Below are positions 39,970 to 51,829 of a stretch of DNA of 64,000 nucleotides, piece by piece. Source of the stretch: Paragonimus skrjabini miyazakii (taxonomy: Eukaryota > Platyhelminthes > Trematoda > Plagiorchiida > Troglotrematidae); contig JTDE01000431.1 of the NCBI GenBank assembly GCA_014338405.1, positions 169,003 to 233,002 on the forward strand, written 5' to 3'. Every line of letters begins with the position of its first letter. Within the stretch, counting starts at the first letter, position 1. The notes below the pieces were generated by a model that was not told the DNA's origin, made no database searches, and saw only the letters and a program-made list of their open reading frames with translations. Both the position numbers and the translations under genes were made by a program.

Positions 39970-42900
39970 GGGATTCGTAATAGCTTGAATGTTGGCACAC
40001 GTCGAGTAATACAACCAGGTCGAATTTAATTTATCACTGCACTGTCACACTCAGTACAACTTCCGGGAAGCAAAACACAATACAGCATCTGTGTAGCATA
40101 CCGTGGTGCGTTTAGGCAAACTACCGTAGAATGTTGGAGGTTTCTATAAAGTCTGTAAATGTATGTCTTGTATTGGATAGAAGTGAGCTGAATTTTGATT
40201 GGCTCACGTTAATCACTATTGCGTAACTCGTATCACGAGCCTTCAAAAAGAAAACGTAATGCTAGTGGATTTCAGCAGTAACGTGACTCCGCCGCGGTAA
40301 TTGGTGATTTTACCGGCTGAATATCTGTCTCGTCGTCAAGTGTAATTTTTCTGGCTGATTAGAATTCAATCAAAATCTAAATCTTTCACACCTGTGTCTC
40401 GTCTGCATTCTTATATATACGTCCAGTGTTTTCCCAGCTGAGATGACGAGAGAGAGAATAGTAATGCGAGCACAAAAACACAATCTAACAGACGGTCAGC
40501 AAACGAAGTCAGACTGAACAGAAGGTTGTTATTTATAAACCCGGATTGTGCGGGTTAACATTCAGTGACAAGAGCTCTGACATTTAAAAGTGAAGCACTT
40601 GGTGCGTTGATCAGAAACTGGGTAAAACCATGTTGGAGTTGCTGAAACTCGTTTGATACGCTAGTCGTTTTACTTTTGGTATGATGTGGAACATTTCTTT
40701 TGTTCAGGCATGTTTGGTTTGTTTGCAGAGAATTTACTCTAAGTTTGCCTTCATTTATCTTTGTTGTGCGCAGAAAACAAAATGTTCACCTTCTTCTTTT
40801 TTATGACTATCACTGATAATCTGTTAAGGTTTTTTTATTGTTTGACAGGCTCTAATCTTTATCTGCACTCAGCTGATTTAATGATCTAATTTCCCGTTGA
40901 CTGGTGGCGATTCGCGGACTCATGTTTGATTGTTTCATTATGAACGTTTTTTCTGTTGGACAATTTGTGTATTCGGTTAATTCACGTTAAATATGAGAGA
41001 GTACTTATATTGTCATTTTGTCAATAGTGCCGTATAAATTCCGATTCTTTCGGTCGCATTTTCTGGGTTTGGAAGTTAGGCCGGTTAACCCGGACGTCTC
41101 AGCAAGAGTTACTGGAACTATCGATTACGCGTTACTGAGGAGAAATCTAACAAATCTGTTTACTTTTCTAGAAAATTAACCAGTAACAGCGACAGTTAAA
41201 GAATACATAAACACAACTCTGGTTATTATTACTTAATTTGTTCGTTATCTGAACTCGATCAGCTATTTATGGTTGGTCCATAATCTAGCAATTATGTACT
41301 GTAGCTCCAAAAGAAGGTAAGTGACATTTCTGCAAGTAACTGACCATGGGGAATGAATGCTTTCTTGCATGCCGAACACAATTGGCTAGCAGATTTCATT
41401 CTATGAAAAAAAAATGAACTACAACAGCCAGGAAAAGTAATCTGTTAACCGTTTTACAACCACGGTGACCAGAATACTATGTTCTAGGGAATAGGTTTCC
41501 GCGTTACCATCTTGAAATTTGCTCATATTTTCTAAATGAGATTTTTTGATGTGTGTGTTGCTAAAATGGTCTGGCCAGGTCGAAGCAACTGTCTAACATT
41601 CGGATACTGATCATTGCGTCCATCTGTTTACAACACCTGTGTTTCAGTATGATGTCATGTCCCGTGTGAAAATGTTGTGTTTGTGAAAACAAATATATCA
41701 TCTAAAGCAGGAATCATTTAGATTTAATCACTGTAACCGCTATGTAAGTTTTTCTTTCAGGTATCTGTTAAATTGATTGGCCGTCAACAATAAAGGAAAA
41801 CGACAACTGTTGCTGAACTATTGAACAGCTATGATATGTCCGCTAGATCTTGCGAAATTCCGCATTTTGAATGGATGCACAGACCTCAGTTTTATATTAG
41901 TGTAGCTGTATTAAATGAACGTGACTGTGATTTGACTTAAGCCTTGTTCCCGTATTCAGAGGCTATTCGCAAGTTAAATTCAAAGTTACGCAAACATCAC
42001 CTCGACATCAGCTTGCAATTGACAGGAAGAGGTAGCAGAAGAAATGAAATTGTACACGGTCTTTCTTCATTTTACCATGGTGACGTAATGTTGTGTCATT
42101 TGTCTCTGCACTTATGAGTAGACAAAAACAAGGAGAGTAATGTGTCATGGTTTATTTTCAGCATGTGACACAAAAGTAATCGATTCGCACTGGAGTCGAT
42201 TCTTTCAGTAGTGGTTGTAATGAATTATTTACCATCACTCCGATTAGCAAACCTCAGGAAAAACAGTTTGCCTTGGAAGTGATTGAGTTTTGGTGGATTT
42301 TTGTACATCTTTAACAGCAGCCTGGTTACTTTCAGGTATCTGAAACAGCATACGTAAACGAGCTCACTGTTAGTTGACTGTCTTCGAATGACGTTTATGG
42401 AAGCTACACTTAAGAAGCAATGCCATTGCCGAAGATGGAATCGCTTTCGTTGAGGCTGAAGGTTTGGAAGACCAGAATTGCACTTAGCTTCATCAGCAGT
42501 AATCATACGATTTGAATAGTCTGGTACTTAAAACGTTCGTATAGAAATAGTTTAGTTGCGAAAAAATTGACCCGTGATCCATCGTGATTGTAGGAATGGT
42601 AAAAAATAAGGCGGAGGTTTCTCCTGAACACTGATAATGGCGTAGCCAGCAACCTTTTACAGACCATCGCTGGATGTACAAAGTTATGTGCGAAGTAATA
42701 TTCAAGTCATAAAGATTAGAGTGACCAAGAAATGGAAGGCTGTCTCCGAAATAAGCAACCGGTTGCATTTTCCTCTTTGAAAAGAAAATAATTCACTGGT
42801 GAACATAAAAAGTGGTAGGGCCTGGAGATCTGTTTTGATATTATGTAGCGTGCCTGCTGAAAACTTTATACATCACTGTTGGAAAAAGTGGCATGTCAGG

Positions 42901-45900
42901 ATTTCCTCGATGATTCGTTTGCCATGAAGACTTGTCAGCACACGGGTTGAAAATTACGATTAACTTCCTAGTCGACTTTTTAAGCATTTTCGTTTGTCCT
43001 CACCATTCGTTTTTCTCCCTCCTCAAAAACTAAAAATTGTTGCATGGAAAATTATTTAGAATTAGACGAACAGTTTTGGTAAGGCCGACAGACGAGAATT
43101 TTCAGGGTTGTTTTGGCACCTGGGTTTGTCGCCCCAAAAATGCACTGAGATTGGCGTAAACCACGTTGAAATCGAGTTTTCAAAAACGAAAGTTTATGTC
43201 GGAGATATTTCGAACTCTTTGATTTATGCATCCCCGAAGACCGTAAATTTGTTATCCGCTTAAGTACATGTTCGATATGTTTGATGGGAGCTGCCTCCAA
43301 CCGTGTTCTCGTTACCACAAGTGTGATCCGTTTTATGAAAACTGTAAAATTCATAATAGACCCTTGTATTGTAATTTTAGAGTTTCGACAGTTTTTGTAA
43401 AAACAACTCACAAGACATTTGATGTTCTGATTAAGACTGGTAGTTGACATCCGTTTTAGTTGTGACTAACCACTTTAAAAAAACATTGTGTCTACCTCGA
43501 TGTCCTGCTCTCAGTCCACATAACATCATGACTGAACATGTATGAGTACATTCCAATGTGTTACGAAAAGCAAGTAATTGTTGGACAATCTCTTTCTCAT
43601 GTGACTGCCTTCCTCAAACTGTGATGACTCGCATAGGTTCCAGAGACGGACAGAATAGCGACTCCATTTACCTAAGGCTGAATCGGCCCGTTCTCATACG
43701 ACGTGTTTGTAAGTATGCCACGCTGCCTGTGGAATGCATACTTTAAAAAATTTGGCTATCATTAGTCGGACTCGGCTGAACTGGCATCTACGTAATGTTG
43801 CGTTCACTAACCTACAAAATTAACAGTGACTGTGGCCACTTTTGCACTAACTTTCCGCCAGTTTGATTAACCACAAAACCTCTATTTCAAATGCACATCG
43901 GAAGAAATCTGAGACAGACAGACCCCACGCTGCTTCATTTAGCAGCAGAATGAAATGAAGCAGTGCCATCTGTGTTTCTGGTGCTGTTGGATAAAAGGGG
44001 AAAATTAGGGGTGTGAACTGATTTTTTCTTGCTGATTCACTTCACGTGTAACTATTACTATTAAATGATAGCAGTCGAATTTAGCAGTTCAATTTTCTCT
44101 GAGAGCCCGACACATTTACTATATGCATCTGCATGTTCAATGATTTTCTCCGAAACAGAAACCTGTGATTTGTATTTGCCTAATTGAATCCATGATGGTA
44201 TGCTGCATTCAGTTAGGCTGAATCTATTTATGTGTTCACTACGATAGTTACTGGTGTAACACTAAGCATTTTCATTTCCCTCAGCTGCACTTTATGTTAA
44301 CATAATTTGACGTGAAACCACGTTTGTCGAAACTTGATCCAAAAGTCGTATCAACCGCAATGAATCACTTAACATTGTCCCAGAAAAAGTGGACCGAACT
44401 TCCCTGGTTAAGATAAAAGCTTATCCGGATGCTACTTGGTCTAGCACACAATTTGTCATCAAGGAGAATAACGCGTAGTAAGCTTAACTAACAGTTATTG
44501 AATCGGCGGCCACCCTGCGCGGACAAACCAATGGACGAGCATGACGTAATAGACTAATCAAGCCATCACCAATCGATTGACCAGTGAACTAGTTCCTCCG
44601 TAATAAATCCCTACTTAATGGTACCGACTCAAAGATAAACTATCAAGAACATATGTTTGCTTATATATCTTCACTCTAATTACCAAAGGATATCAATAAC
44701 CTGATTGCCTTATGATTTCCAAAGAGGATACACCCAAAGACAGTTTATTTAGACGGTTAGTTGAAGCTTGCAGATAAGTGAATGTAAAGTTATTTTTTCG
44801 ATGCAGCACAATTCAACCAACCGATTAACAGAATAAAAATTTAAGGATGACATTTGAACCGCAAAACAAGCCATATTAGGACAATTGCCACTGTTGTTTC
44901 TGTGTGGAACATCGTGAACGGTAGAAATGCTTCTTCACAGGGTTCCGACGTACAGATTTTGCGAGGTTCTCAATGCCAAGCAATGTCGCAAATTCGATAG
45001 TTATAGCTCGGGCGTGCAAGTGAATAAACTCGAGGTATTTGTACATTATCCCCTACTGTTTGCCTTTACGTTGTGAATAGTTCGCACTAAGTAGTTACAC
45101 AAATCTCATTATTTACAAGAATTAATACATTAGGAATATACTCCTTAAGAAAGTTGGTATCTCTAGAGATATATCTAACCCAATTGTCTAAGTCACCTGT
45201 GAAGAAGCAAAATATTGGTTCGGTTCCCATCGTTTGTGATTGTGTAAACAAGGCCTATAAGTTCTGGGTTTATCGGTAGTAACTGCTATATACTTCACGT
45301 TGTTGTGAATAACTCTTTTGCGCATTCGAAAATGCAATTAAAAATCGAGATAATTAAATCAGTTTCCACTAGTATGGTCTCTAGTTGTTCACAAAAAATA
45401 CAGCTACCTTTCTCTAGTACTCCATTGCAGAAGTATGCACGGCTTTCTAGTCGTGATTGACAATGAAGGTAACTTGAAGTTCATTAGATTCTCACACAGA
45501 TCTCTGGACATTTTGATTCCCATACAACTTTTTCACACAGCTGTAGGAAAGGTGAGTGCCGATCAGAGATTTATAGCTGAACCTCATTTGAAGCAAGTTT
45601 AAATGTGTCTACCTAACGTTTAACATAGGTTGTGCGGAATGTTACAACTCTCTCAGCTATCAGCATCTGTAGTCCCATAGTGTGGTAAACATGACGACCG
45701 AACTCAAGCACTCCCGGTTGAAATACCATGTGATCCGGCCAGCATAAAATAACATACAATTTGAATTTAACTACCGTTGGCCTTCATAGCCAATTACAAA
45801 AACCTACAGTTAACTGAGAGGTTCGAAACAGAAAACGTGTTGGAGGTACCGTTAACAAATGCAATGCTTCGAGAAGCATGGGCTAAAATAGCGTTTAAAT

Positions 45901-47569
45901 TTGAAATGCGTGTTTCATACGTAGGGTTCACTTAATGTTTTTTCAACATACGGTCAGAAATGGACAGGGTTATTTCTAGCGCTTATTTTTCACAGGTAAA
46001 ATAGGTTGACTCTGCAGTAGTGAACGGAACAATAAGATACCGTCAGTCGGAATCGGCTGGCCAGCTTGAACATGAATAAAGAAAAAACTGGTCTCACATT
46101 CGTTTTGCTGCAATTTACGTGCACATACATCTCAGGACTGACTGTTCTGAATTATTCCTATGAAATTCTATTCACTATTTGAGTAATCTATTTCGCATTA
46201 GTCTCCAATATCGGGCATTGCTTCGACTGACTGAATATCTTTGTTTCCGTCTGCAATGGAAAAAAAGCAGACAACTAACTCACCATGGAAGTGCATTACT
46301 TTCTTACAAGAAAATATAGGCCATTGTACAGAGTTTTATCGGTCACTCACAGTATTAGAAGCCTGCAATACTTGGTCATTCTGAGCGGACATTACTGGAG
46401 GTAAGTGTTCACGCAGTATGTTTCTCTAGAGGAACTCACTGTCAATCTGATCCTGCTAGCCAAACTCGATTCGTTTGTTTGAATAGACAGTAGCACATAA
46501 ATAGACTGAACCGCTATCAGTACGCATTGCTGTAATGTAAACACTATCGTTGAATCGCTCACAATTTAAGGTCTACGCACACACTCCTCCAATGAACATC
46601 CTGCTACAAGATCCTAGCTCGTCGGTCCATCTTTCACGTCCAAAACTTATCCTTTGTGTAAGTGTTGTTGAGCCTGTCGAGTTCGATGAAGCCGCTCTGA
46701 GCAGAATGAACTGCTGACTGAATGACCAATAGAGATTTCGTAACCAAACAGTGCGGACACTTAAGCGGCAATTGTGGGTGAGAAGATACCCATTTATCAC
46801 CTAGATAAGAATACGAGGAAGTACTAATCAAGACTGTCGTCAGTTCATATCAAGTCTAAGCACATTAGCCGAATTAAACTGGCCTTGTCTTTTATCTGTG
46901 TTACTGCATTTCTCCAACATATGTACCCCCATTGTTCCATAAATTCAGGTTACCCTCTTGAAAACAGGGATGTTGATTCTTTTATTCTTACACCGAAAGA
47001 TAGAAAGTCTTTACATTTGTAAAACTTTCTGTTAAACCCAGTCGACATCACGTCATGCGAAAGGCAAGTTAAATTCGATTTTGAAATATACTACTTACCA
47101 GTAATGTAGGTTTAATACCAAAATGCAGTTACCAATTATAGCGATTCCTCCACTTACATATCTGATAAACGTCATAAATCGATTCTAGCGTTTCCAATTA
47201 CATAATCAGATCAAACGACCCACCACGAAAGAAATCACTAGACTCAAGTCTCACCATATAACAATGATTAGTCTGATCGGCGCCAGATAATGGGCCCCCT
47301 TTTTCCTGCATATATGAGATGCGTCGTTAGATCATTAAAATATACTCCAGTTATTGCTGGTAGTACGAGTAAGCATCCAACATGCTGGTGTAGTGAGGAA
47401 TTAGTCCGAAATTCATAACAGAACAGAAAGATTTAACGAACGTACAGGCGCCACCGCTGCAACAAATATATCACACTGGTCGATAGACTTTTAGGGAGAC
47501 TGCTAGATAGCCAGACTTCCCACCTTGTCCATTACAACAATAGATCAGCTTTGTTACATAACGAATTTT
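39970..47569. other. Noncoding or unassigned stretch
   Basis: No gene was supported. The - strand frames 43450-43052 (132 codons, the longest in the window), 42768-42493 and 42506-42225 lie in tandem and could be remnants of one element, but I found no diagnostic motif. Frames at 46573-46831 (-) are also unassigned. A 13-bp-stem hairpin lies at 43928-43965. Confidence 0.4.
43928..43965. other. Short hairpin
   Basis: CTGCTTCATTT (43930-43940) and AAATGAAGCAG (43953-43963) are perfect reverse complements of 11 bases around a 12-base loop. A G-U and a C-G pair extend the stem at the base. No associated gene or element was found. Confidence 0.5.
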
Positions 47570-47654
47570 GTGGGACAACAAGTCATGGACACACTCCCGG
47601 CCATGAAAGTCACCTGGCAAGCAACCGGGTTGAAGTCCACACTTGTTGTCCCAC
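47570..47654. other. Long hairpin, possible small-RNA precursor
   Basis: GTGGGACAACAAGT (47570-47583) is exactly complementary to ACTTGTTGTCCCAC (47641-47654). The stem continues for five more pairs, TGGAC with GTCCA, past a one-base bulge. An inner CCCGG/CCGGG pairing is possible. The total length of about 85 bases and the imperfect 19-bp stem resemble a microRNA precursor in size, although the loop is large. An incidental + frame (47551-47739) spans it. Other explanations are the ends of a tiny TIR element or an RNA fold inside a transcript. Confidence 0.45.
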
Positions 47655-48269
47655 TAGCATCATAGCGGTTAGGCCGTATATGTTTAAGCACGCTCTAGAA
47701 TGGGCAAATGATGTGCTTGATAAGACTTTAACCGAATAAGATGACGAGGTTGTTTCAGATTCCGACAAAATTGGATCCGAGATGAAAGATGAAATCCTGT
47801 TACATCTGATCAATCAGGAGAGTTAGTAACATTTTGGATGAGGTTACCCAGTGTTTCATCTCGAAGGAGAGTAATTGGAAATTCCATCTTAATGTTAAGA
47901 CTGCGATCACATATAAGTGATTTTCGACCTGAAAGTAACTAAATTCCCGAATACACCTCAGTAAACATTTTCATATCGAAGTGTTTGGTTCCATAGGGGG
48001 CACCATGTGAAAATGATTAATCGTATGTAGCACGTGTGAATACATTATCGTTAGTGCGACACTAAGTTGTAACAGTATGATGTAGAAAAAGACTCCGAAC
48101 AAGAAAACAATGGCGCGAACTTTGAGATTCGACAAATGTCAGTGCACTGAGTAGGCACAGAGCACATAAAATACGAAGCAAAATAATTGCCAGCTAATGA
48201 TAACAGAATTAACACTCAACATAGAACAATCTTGATAGCTGAAGTGGTTTGAATGTAACGATCATAGAC
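47655..48269. other. Noncoding or unassigned stretch
   Basis: No motif was recognised. Shortly after the hairpin, a + frame reads acidic residues (DDEVVSDSDKIGSE) near 47745-47785 but is broken from the preceding frame by a stop, so no gene is called. Confidence 0.35.
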
Positions 48270-48484
48270 TTGAACGAAGCAGTTAGATCACGAAAAACGG
48301 CAGATGCAAGCATTTCTTATTGACTCATCAGTACCAAATTCACAATAACACGGTTTTTTATTGTAAACTAGAGAGGTGGATAATCAATAAACGGGTTAGG
48401 ATAGATCATTAAGTCCAGGGAAGGGTCAAATTCACGAAGAGTTGTGTCTGAACACAGAGAGCTGACTTGAGTCGGTTGATTGCG
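48270..48484 (+). repeat. Inverted repeat 2, left arm
   Basis: About 215 bp reverse complementary to 49365-49584 with roughly a dozen differences. It covers the last codons and 3' untranslated region of the PLE copy on the - strand. Outer ends are TTGAACGAAG (left) and CTTCGTTCAA (right). Confidence 0.85.
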
Positions 48485-48900
48485 ACTACTTCGGAAAACC
48501 GTAAGAATCTTGGGTTAAAATGGTGTAACAGGAATCTGAATGCACAAGATGGATCGATAACGTGACTAGTGGTCAAGACATGTCTAACGACTGAAGAAGT
48601 TGGCTGTTTACGTGTTTAAACAACATTGCCGTTCTCCGATAACACGGACTTCTGCACCCATTTAGATAAATGTTTCTTCATTTAGGGCTCATGCATCTCT
48701 CGGTTCTGCCTATGTAGCCCTCTCCGCAAATCGATAAGTACGATGTGAAGTGGCACCAATGGACTAATCTCTTTTGAATGAAGACACCGGTATTCACTAA
48801 TGTTCGTTTATGTTGGACCGATGTGAAGCTGGTTTAAGTATTGACCGGATCATGTTGATTTCCTATAGACATTTCTGATAACCGAGCCATCTTCTCAACT
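48270..48900 (-). pseudogene. Penelope-like element 3' end with GIY-YIG motif (minus copy)
   Basis: Reading the - strand from 48900 down, a degraded end of the reverse transcriptase (SILKPASHRSNIN, then KRTL after a frame change) is followed at about 48735-48690 by SICGEGYIGRTERCM. That is the CGxxYIGRTxRxL signature of the GIY-YIG endonuclease domain of PLEs. A stop follows soon after. The ORF end SALCVQTQLFVNLTLPW and a TAA at 48409-48411 lie inside the inverted-repeat arm, with about 140 bases of 3' untranslated sequence to 48270. Frameshifts and stops show it is inactive. It faces the partner copy at 49030-49584 with both 3' ends pointing outward. Confidence 0.75.
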
Positions 48901-48926
48901 TATGAGTATATCTATGAGTATATCTA
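48901..48926 (+). repeat. Short tandem duplication between PLE copies
   Basis: TATGAGTATATC occurs twice in a row at the junction between the two facing PLE fragments. A second small duplication, ATATAAACGA, follows near 49000-49020. They may mark replication slippage or repair at the junction. Confidence 0.6.
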
Positions 48927-49029
48927 GAAATGACAGACAGTTGTTGACTTCAAATTCACAAGTAAACTTCAAGTTAGGGTAACAACTATTTAGATGTTAT
49001 ATATAAACGAATATAAACGAACATTAGTG

Positions 49030-49440
49030 AACAGTCTGTTCACACGAGCAAGGCGAATCTGTACGCACGAAAAAATTGTGGAAGAACTAGATCTGATTAC
49101 TTCTGTCCTGTAGTCAAATGGTTACCCCAGAAGGTTCATTGAAAGGTACAGAAGACAAAAAGTACCATCTGAAGAGGTGGTCACTGTAGAGAAATAGAAG
49201 GTCTACATAGGGTTGCCTTTTAAGGGTGATTATATCATGCATCAAACAACACAACGGTTGAGGAATTCAATTAAACAAATTTTCAATGCGGCTGAACTTC
49301 GTGTAATCGTTCGGACTCTGAAGTTAGCGGTGCCTCCAGTCAAAAGAGATCAGTTCATTGGTATCACAATCAACCGACTCAAGTCAGCTCTCTGTGTTCA
49401 GAAACAACTCTTCGTGAATTTGACCCTTCCCTGGACTTAA
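49030..49440 (+). pseudogene. Penelope-like element RT C-terminus, GIY-YIG deleted (plus copy)
   Basis: Hand translation gives the PLE reverse-transcriptase thumb in order: LFTRARRIC at about 49038-49064, EELDLITSVL at about 49090, SNGYPRRFIERYRRQK at about 49117-49162, and KVYIGLPFKGD at about 49198-49230. The open part, 49213-49440, continues through RLRNSIKQIFNAAELRV and ends SALCVQKQLFVNLTLPWT at a TAA (49438-49440). Known PLEs carry a GIY-YIG domain between the KGD-containing region and this ORF end. Here the two are directly joined, so the endonuclease has been deleted. In-frame TAG codons at about 49114 and 49195 confirm a pseudogene. PLEs insert by an EN(+) RT mechanism distinct from LINEs. 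Confidence 0.8.
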
Positions 49441-49584
49441 TTATCTATCCTAACCCGCTTACTGATTATCCACCTCTCTAGTTGTTTGTAATAAAAAAAA
49501 CCGTGTTATTGTGAATTTGGTACTGACGAGTCAATAAGAAATGCTTGTATCTACCGTTTTTCGTGTTCTAACTGCTTCGTTCAA
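49365..49584 (-). repeat. Inverted repeat 2, right arm
   Basis: Partner of 48270-48484. It contains the end of the + PLE ORF and its 3' untranslated region. The spacer between the arms is about 880 bp, filled by the rest of both PLE copies. It is explained by two insertions, or one rearranged insertion, of the same PLE in opposite orientation. Confidence 0.85.
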
Positions 49585-50430
49585 ACTGTTCAAGGGAACC
49601 AACTGTTTCCGATTATATAAGTAACCGGTTAGCCAGATTATAAGAGATCGCTGGGGAGAAAGCACTTTAGAAAAGAGAATATCTCCAGACTGATGCAACT
49701 AACAGCATTGCTTTGAGTTATGAAGACAGAAATCAGCTACAATGCACCTGCTAGATAGAGGGAAATTTAAAGTGTCATATTCGCGTCCGACAGTAAGCAA
49801 TTGATACACATTTCTTGATAACCTAGGCATAGAGATTCGGAAACTTAGGGCTCGTCTATCACATGGGGTTTCCCACAAAATGACTGGTTACTAGCTGACT
49901 TCGAACTTCACATGAATCAGTTGCGGATTGGAGTATGAGAAAAATTGTTGCATCTCCGCACGACTATACTACCCGACCTAAGAACAAGTAAAGTATTGAT
50001 TATGCGAATGGAAGTGATATACTCAATGTATTCTCCATATTATTAGAAATTCTTTTATATATATATATATCAACAAATATGTTTTGTAATGGTTAGCCTG
50101 ATGAAAAATAGGTTGGCAGCTGTACTTGACGGCATTTTTCACGTTGGTTCAGGCAAATTGAAGAAGTCACGCGAATCAGGAAAGGGAAAATGGTGACATT
50201 CATACAATTTTCAACAGTGGAAACAAGAAGGACGTACCTGATTACGCAGACATCAACCTCAGAGAAGTCGTGAAAAGAATAGTAAAAGGATAAAATGGTA
50301 CAACACGTCAACAGGGATCAAATGCATTTCTCCACTGTTTGTTGCACAATTCAAATTTCTGACTGATCTGAGTTACTATTTGTTCAGCTGCACTATTTCA
50401 CGGGAATCTGTGTAGTTACAACGTTTTGAG
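49585..50430. other. Noncoding stretch with a short (AT) run
   Basis: No gene is evident. A short (TA)n tract lies at 50056-50070. The - frame 50311-50093 has no motif. Confidence 0.4.
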
Positions 50431-50434
50431 CTGA

Positions 50435-50730
50435 TACTCGTGTAACGGTTCAGCACCCTGCGCTAAACCCGTTGGCTCGATCCTAGCCATCAATTCGCCC
50501 CACACCCGGTCAGGAGACCACAGGTTAACTGTCACACTCACTCACGTATCTCTGGCCTATTCTCACGGTCACAGGCAGCGCGTGATTCAACAAGCCCTGT
50601 CCACTTTGCACACACAGACTCCGCCACTCGTAGTTCACCTCCCCTCACCTTCTCCCCTCAACACTGCGAGAGGCAAGACCACATGCACACACACGTGCAC
50701 ATCTACTGAGTCAACTTACGCGCGTTAACT
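50435..50730. repeat. GC-rich, C-rich island, possible tRNA-derived repeat
   Basis: This block is much richer in G+C than its surroundings, with C/CA-rich strings such as CACCTCCCCTCACC and CACATGCACACACACGTG. Its left end, GTAACGGTTCAGCACC to TTGGCTCGATCCTAGCC, has a box-B-like TGGCTCGATCC, so it may be another tRNA-derived repeat. No second copy is present in the window. Confidence 0.3.
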
Positions 50731-50734
50731 TACA

Positions 50735-51066
50735 GGCATGTGACGCATGCACATGAAGGCGACTAAACTCGCAACAGCTTCTGACGCCGCGCCTCGGACG
50801 GTGAACAAGTCAGCAACGCGCAAAACCCAACGGACACGAGAACATGAGCTACACCATAACTGTACCGTTAAACTCGAATGTAAGATCGGGTAGAGGTAAC
50901 TGAGTTCATTATTCGCACGAATCAAACACTTCGTTTTCATATGTTCTATTATGGGAAACGGAGTGCCAATTTCGCACATCGGAAGCGCGTAGTTGCTGCA
51001 TGACTGACAGTTTGGAGTCAACAGACTCCAATCTGGCAGCAGCTGACTAGTGTCAACTGATATCAT
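50735..51066 (-). CDS. Candidate exon ending at a strong donor, unknown
   Basis: A - strand frame of about 113 codons begins at an ATG near 51066 and reaches a consensus donor, CCT/GTAAGT, at 50734. If the donor is used, the exon ends after CMRHMP. The protein-like sequence includes a cysteine-containing start (NCQSCSNYALPMCEIG) and a hydrophobic alanine-rich end (GAASEAVASLVAFMCM). AG dinucleotides suitable as acceptors lie just upstream (GATATCAG and ACTAGTCAG). It overlaps the edge of the GC-rich island, so base composition may favour openness. I do not recognise a domain. A candidate exon on the opposite strand starts 480 bp away, so at least one of the two is probably false. Confidence 0.25.
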
Positions 51067-51549
51067 TACTTGACCAAGAGGGCTGAAGGGAGCTGAAGAC
51101 AGTAAGAAAATCAGAAAGCAAGTAACGCCATAATGCTGCTTAAGCAGTTAGTTCTTTCATCACAAACTAGTCTTCATTTGAATGACTTCATGTTAGGATT
51201 TTGTGCACATAAACTTGTGTGACAGTTATTCGTAGAAAGCGACCGTTATTTTGATCGTACAATGCTTTCTATGACATACTCAGGACAGATTTAAAGCGAA
51301 GAAAAAATCTGGTACAGTTTGAATGTTCTGGAAGTGTTTTTGATTTCAGGAACAACTGTTCAAACCCATCAATGACAGTCACGTAACGGTGGAACGAAAT
51401 TAATGGCAGTGTAAAATTTCACATCAGTTTTGTTTTCATATCGATCGCTTGGATGTGATGCTGCCGATCGATGTGCTAGATTCACTAAACCGTCGTTGAC
51501 ATTGTCGAATGCAACGTTTGTGATTGTTACGCCGTCTCTTGTCGTGTAG

Positions 51550-51753
51550 GTGCTTGCACCTTACACGACACTCGCAGTTGATAATATGTCCGGTTTGCTT
51601 GCCTGTTGCCACAACATAAAAAGAAATTTCACATGTAACATGAAAGAAGAATTCAACCACAATCGGATGTATCTGGAAAAATTATCTAAACTAAGAAACT
51701 TACTGATCCCGACCGACCTACGTCAGCATGGTACTTTGAAAGTACATTCACAG
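51550..51753 (+). CDS. Candidate internal exon, 68 codons, unknown
   Basis: A 204-base open segment is bounded by an acceptor-like CGTCTCTTGTCGTGTAG and a donor-like CAG/GTAGGA, with phase 0 at both ends. It encodes a segment with a cysteine pair (LLACCHN), a basic central region and a leucine-rich stretch (LEKLSKLRNLLIP). The frame stays open to 51825. Short symmetric exons are common in animals, but such a combination also arises by chance in 64 kb. No neighbouring exon was found, and the - strand is also open across 51436-51660. Confidence 0.2.
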
Positions 51754-51829
51754 GTAGGATTGCTGGAAGCACTGTTGATTTTAAGAAATCTTCAGAAGGC
51801 TACCTTCCTGGTGATTAATAGTTGATATC

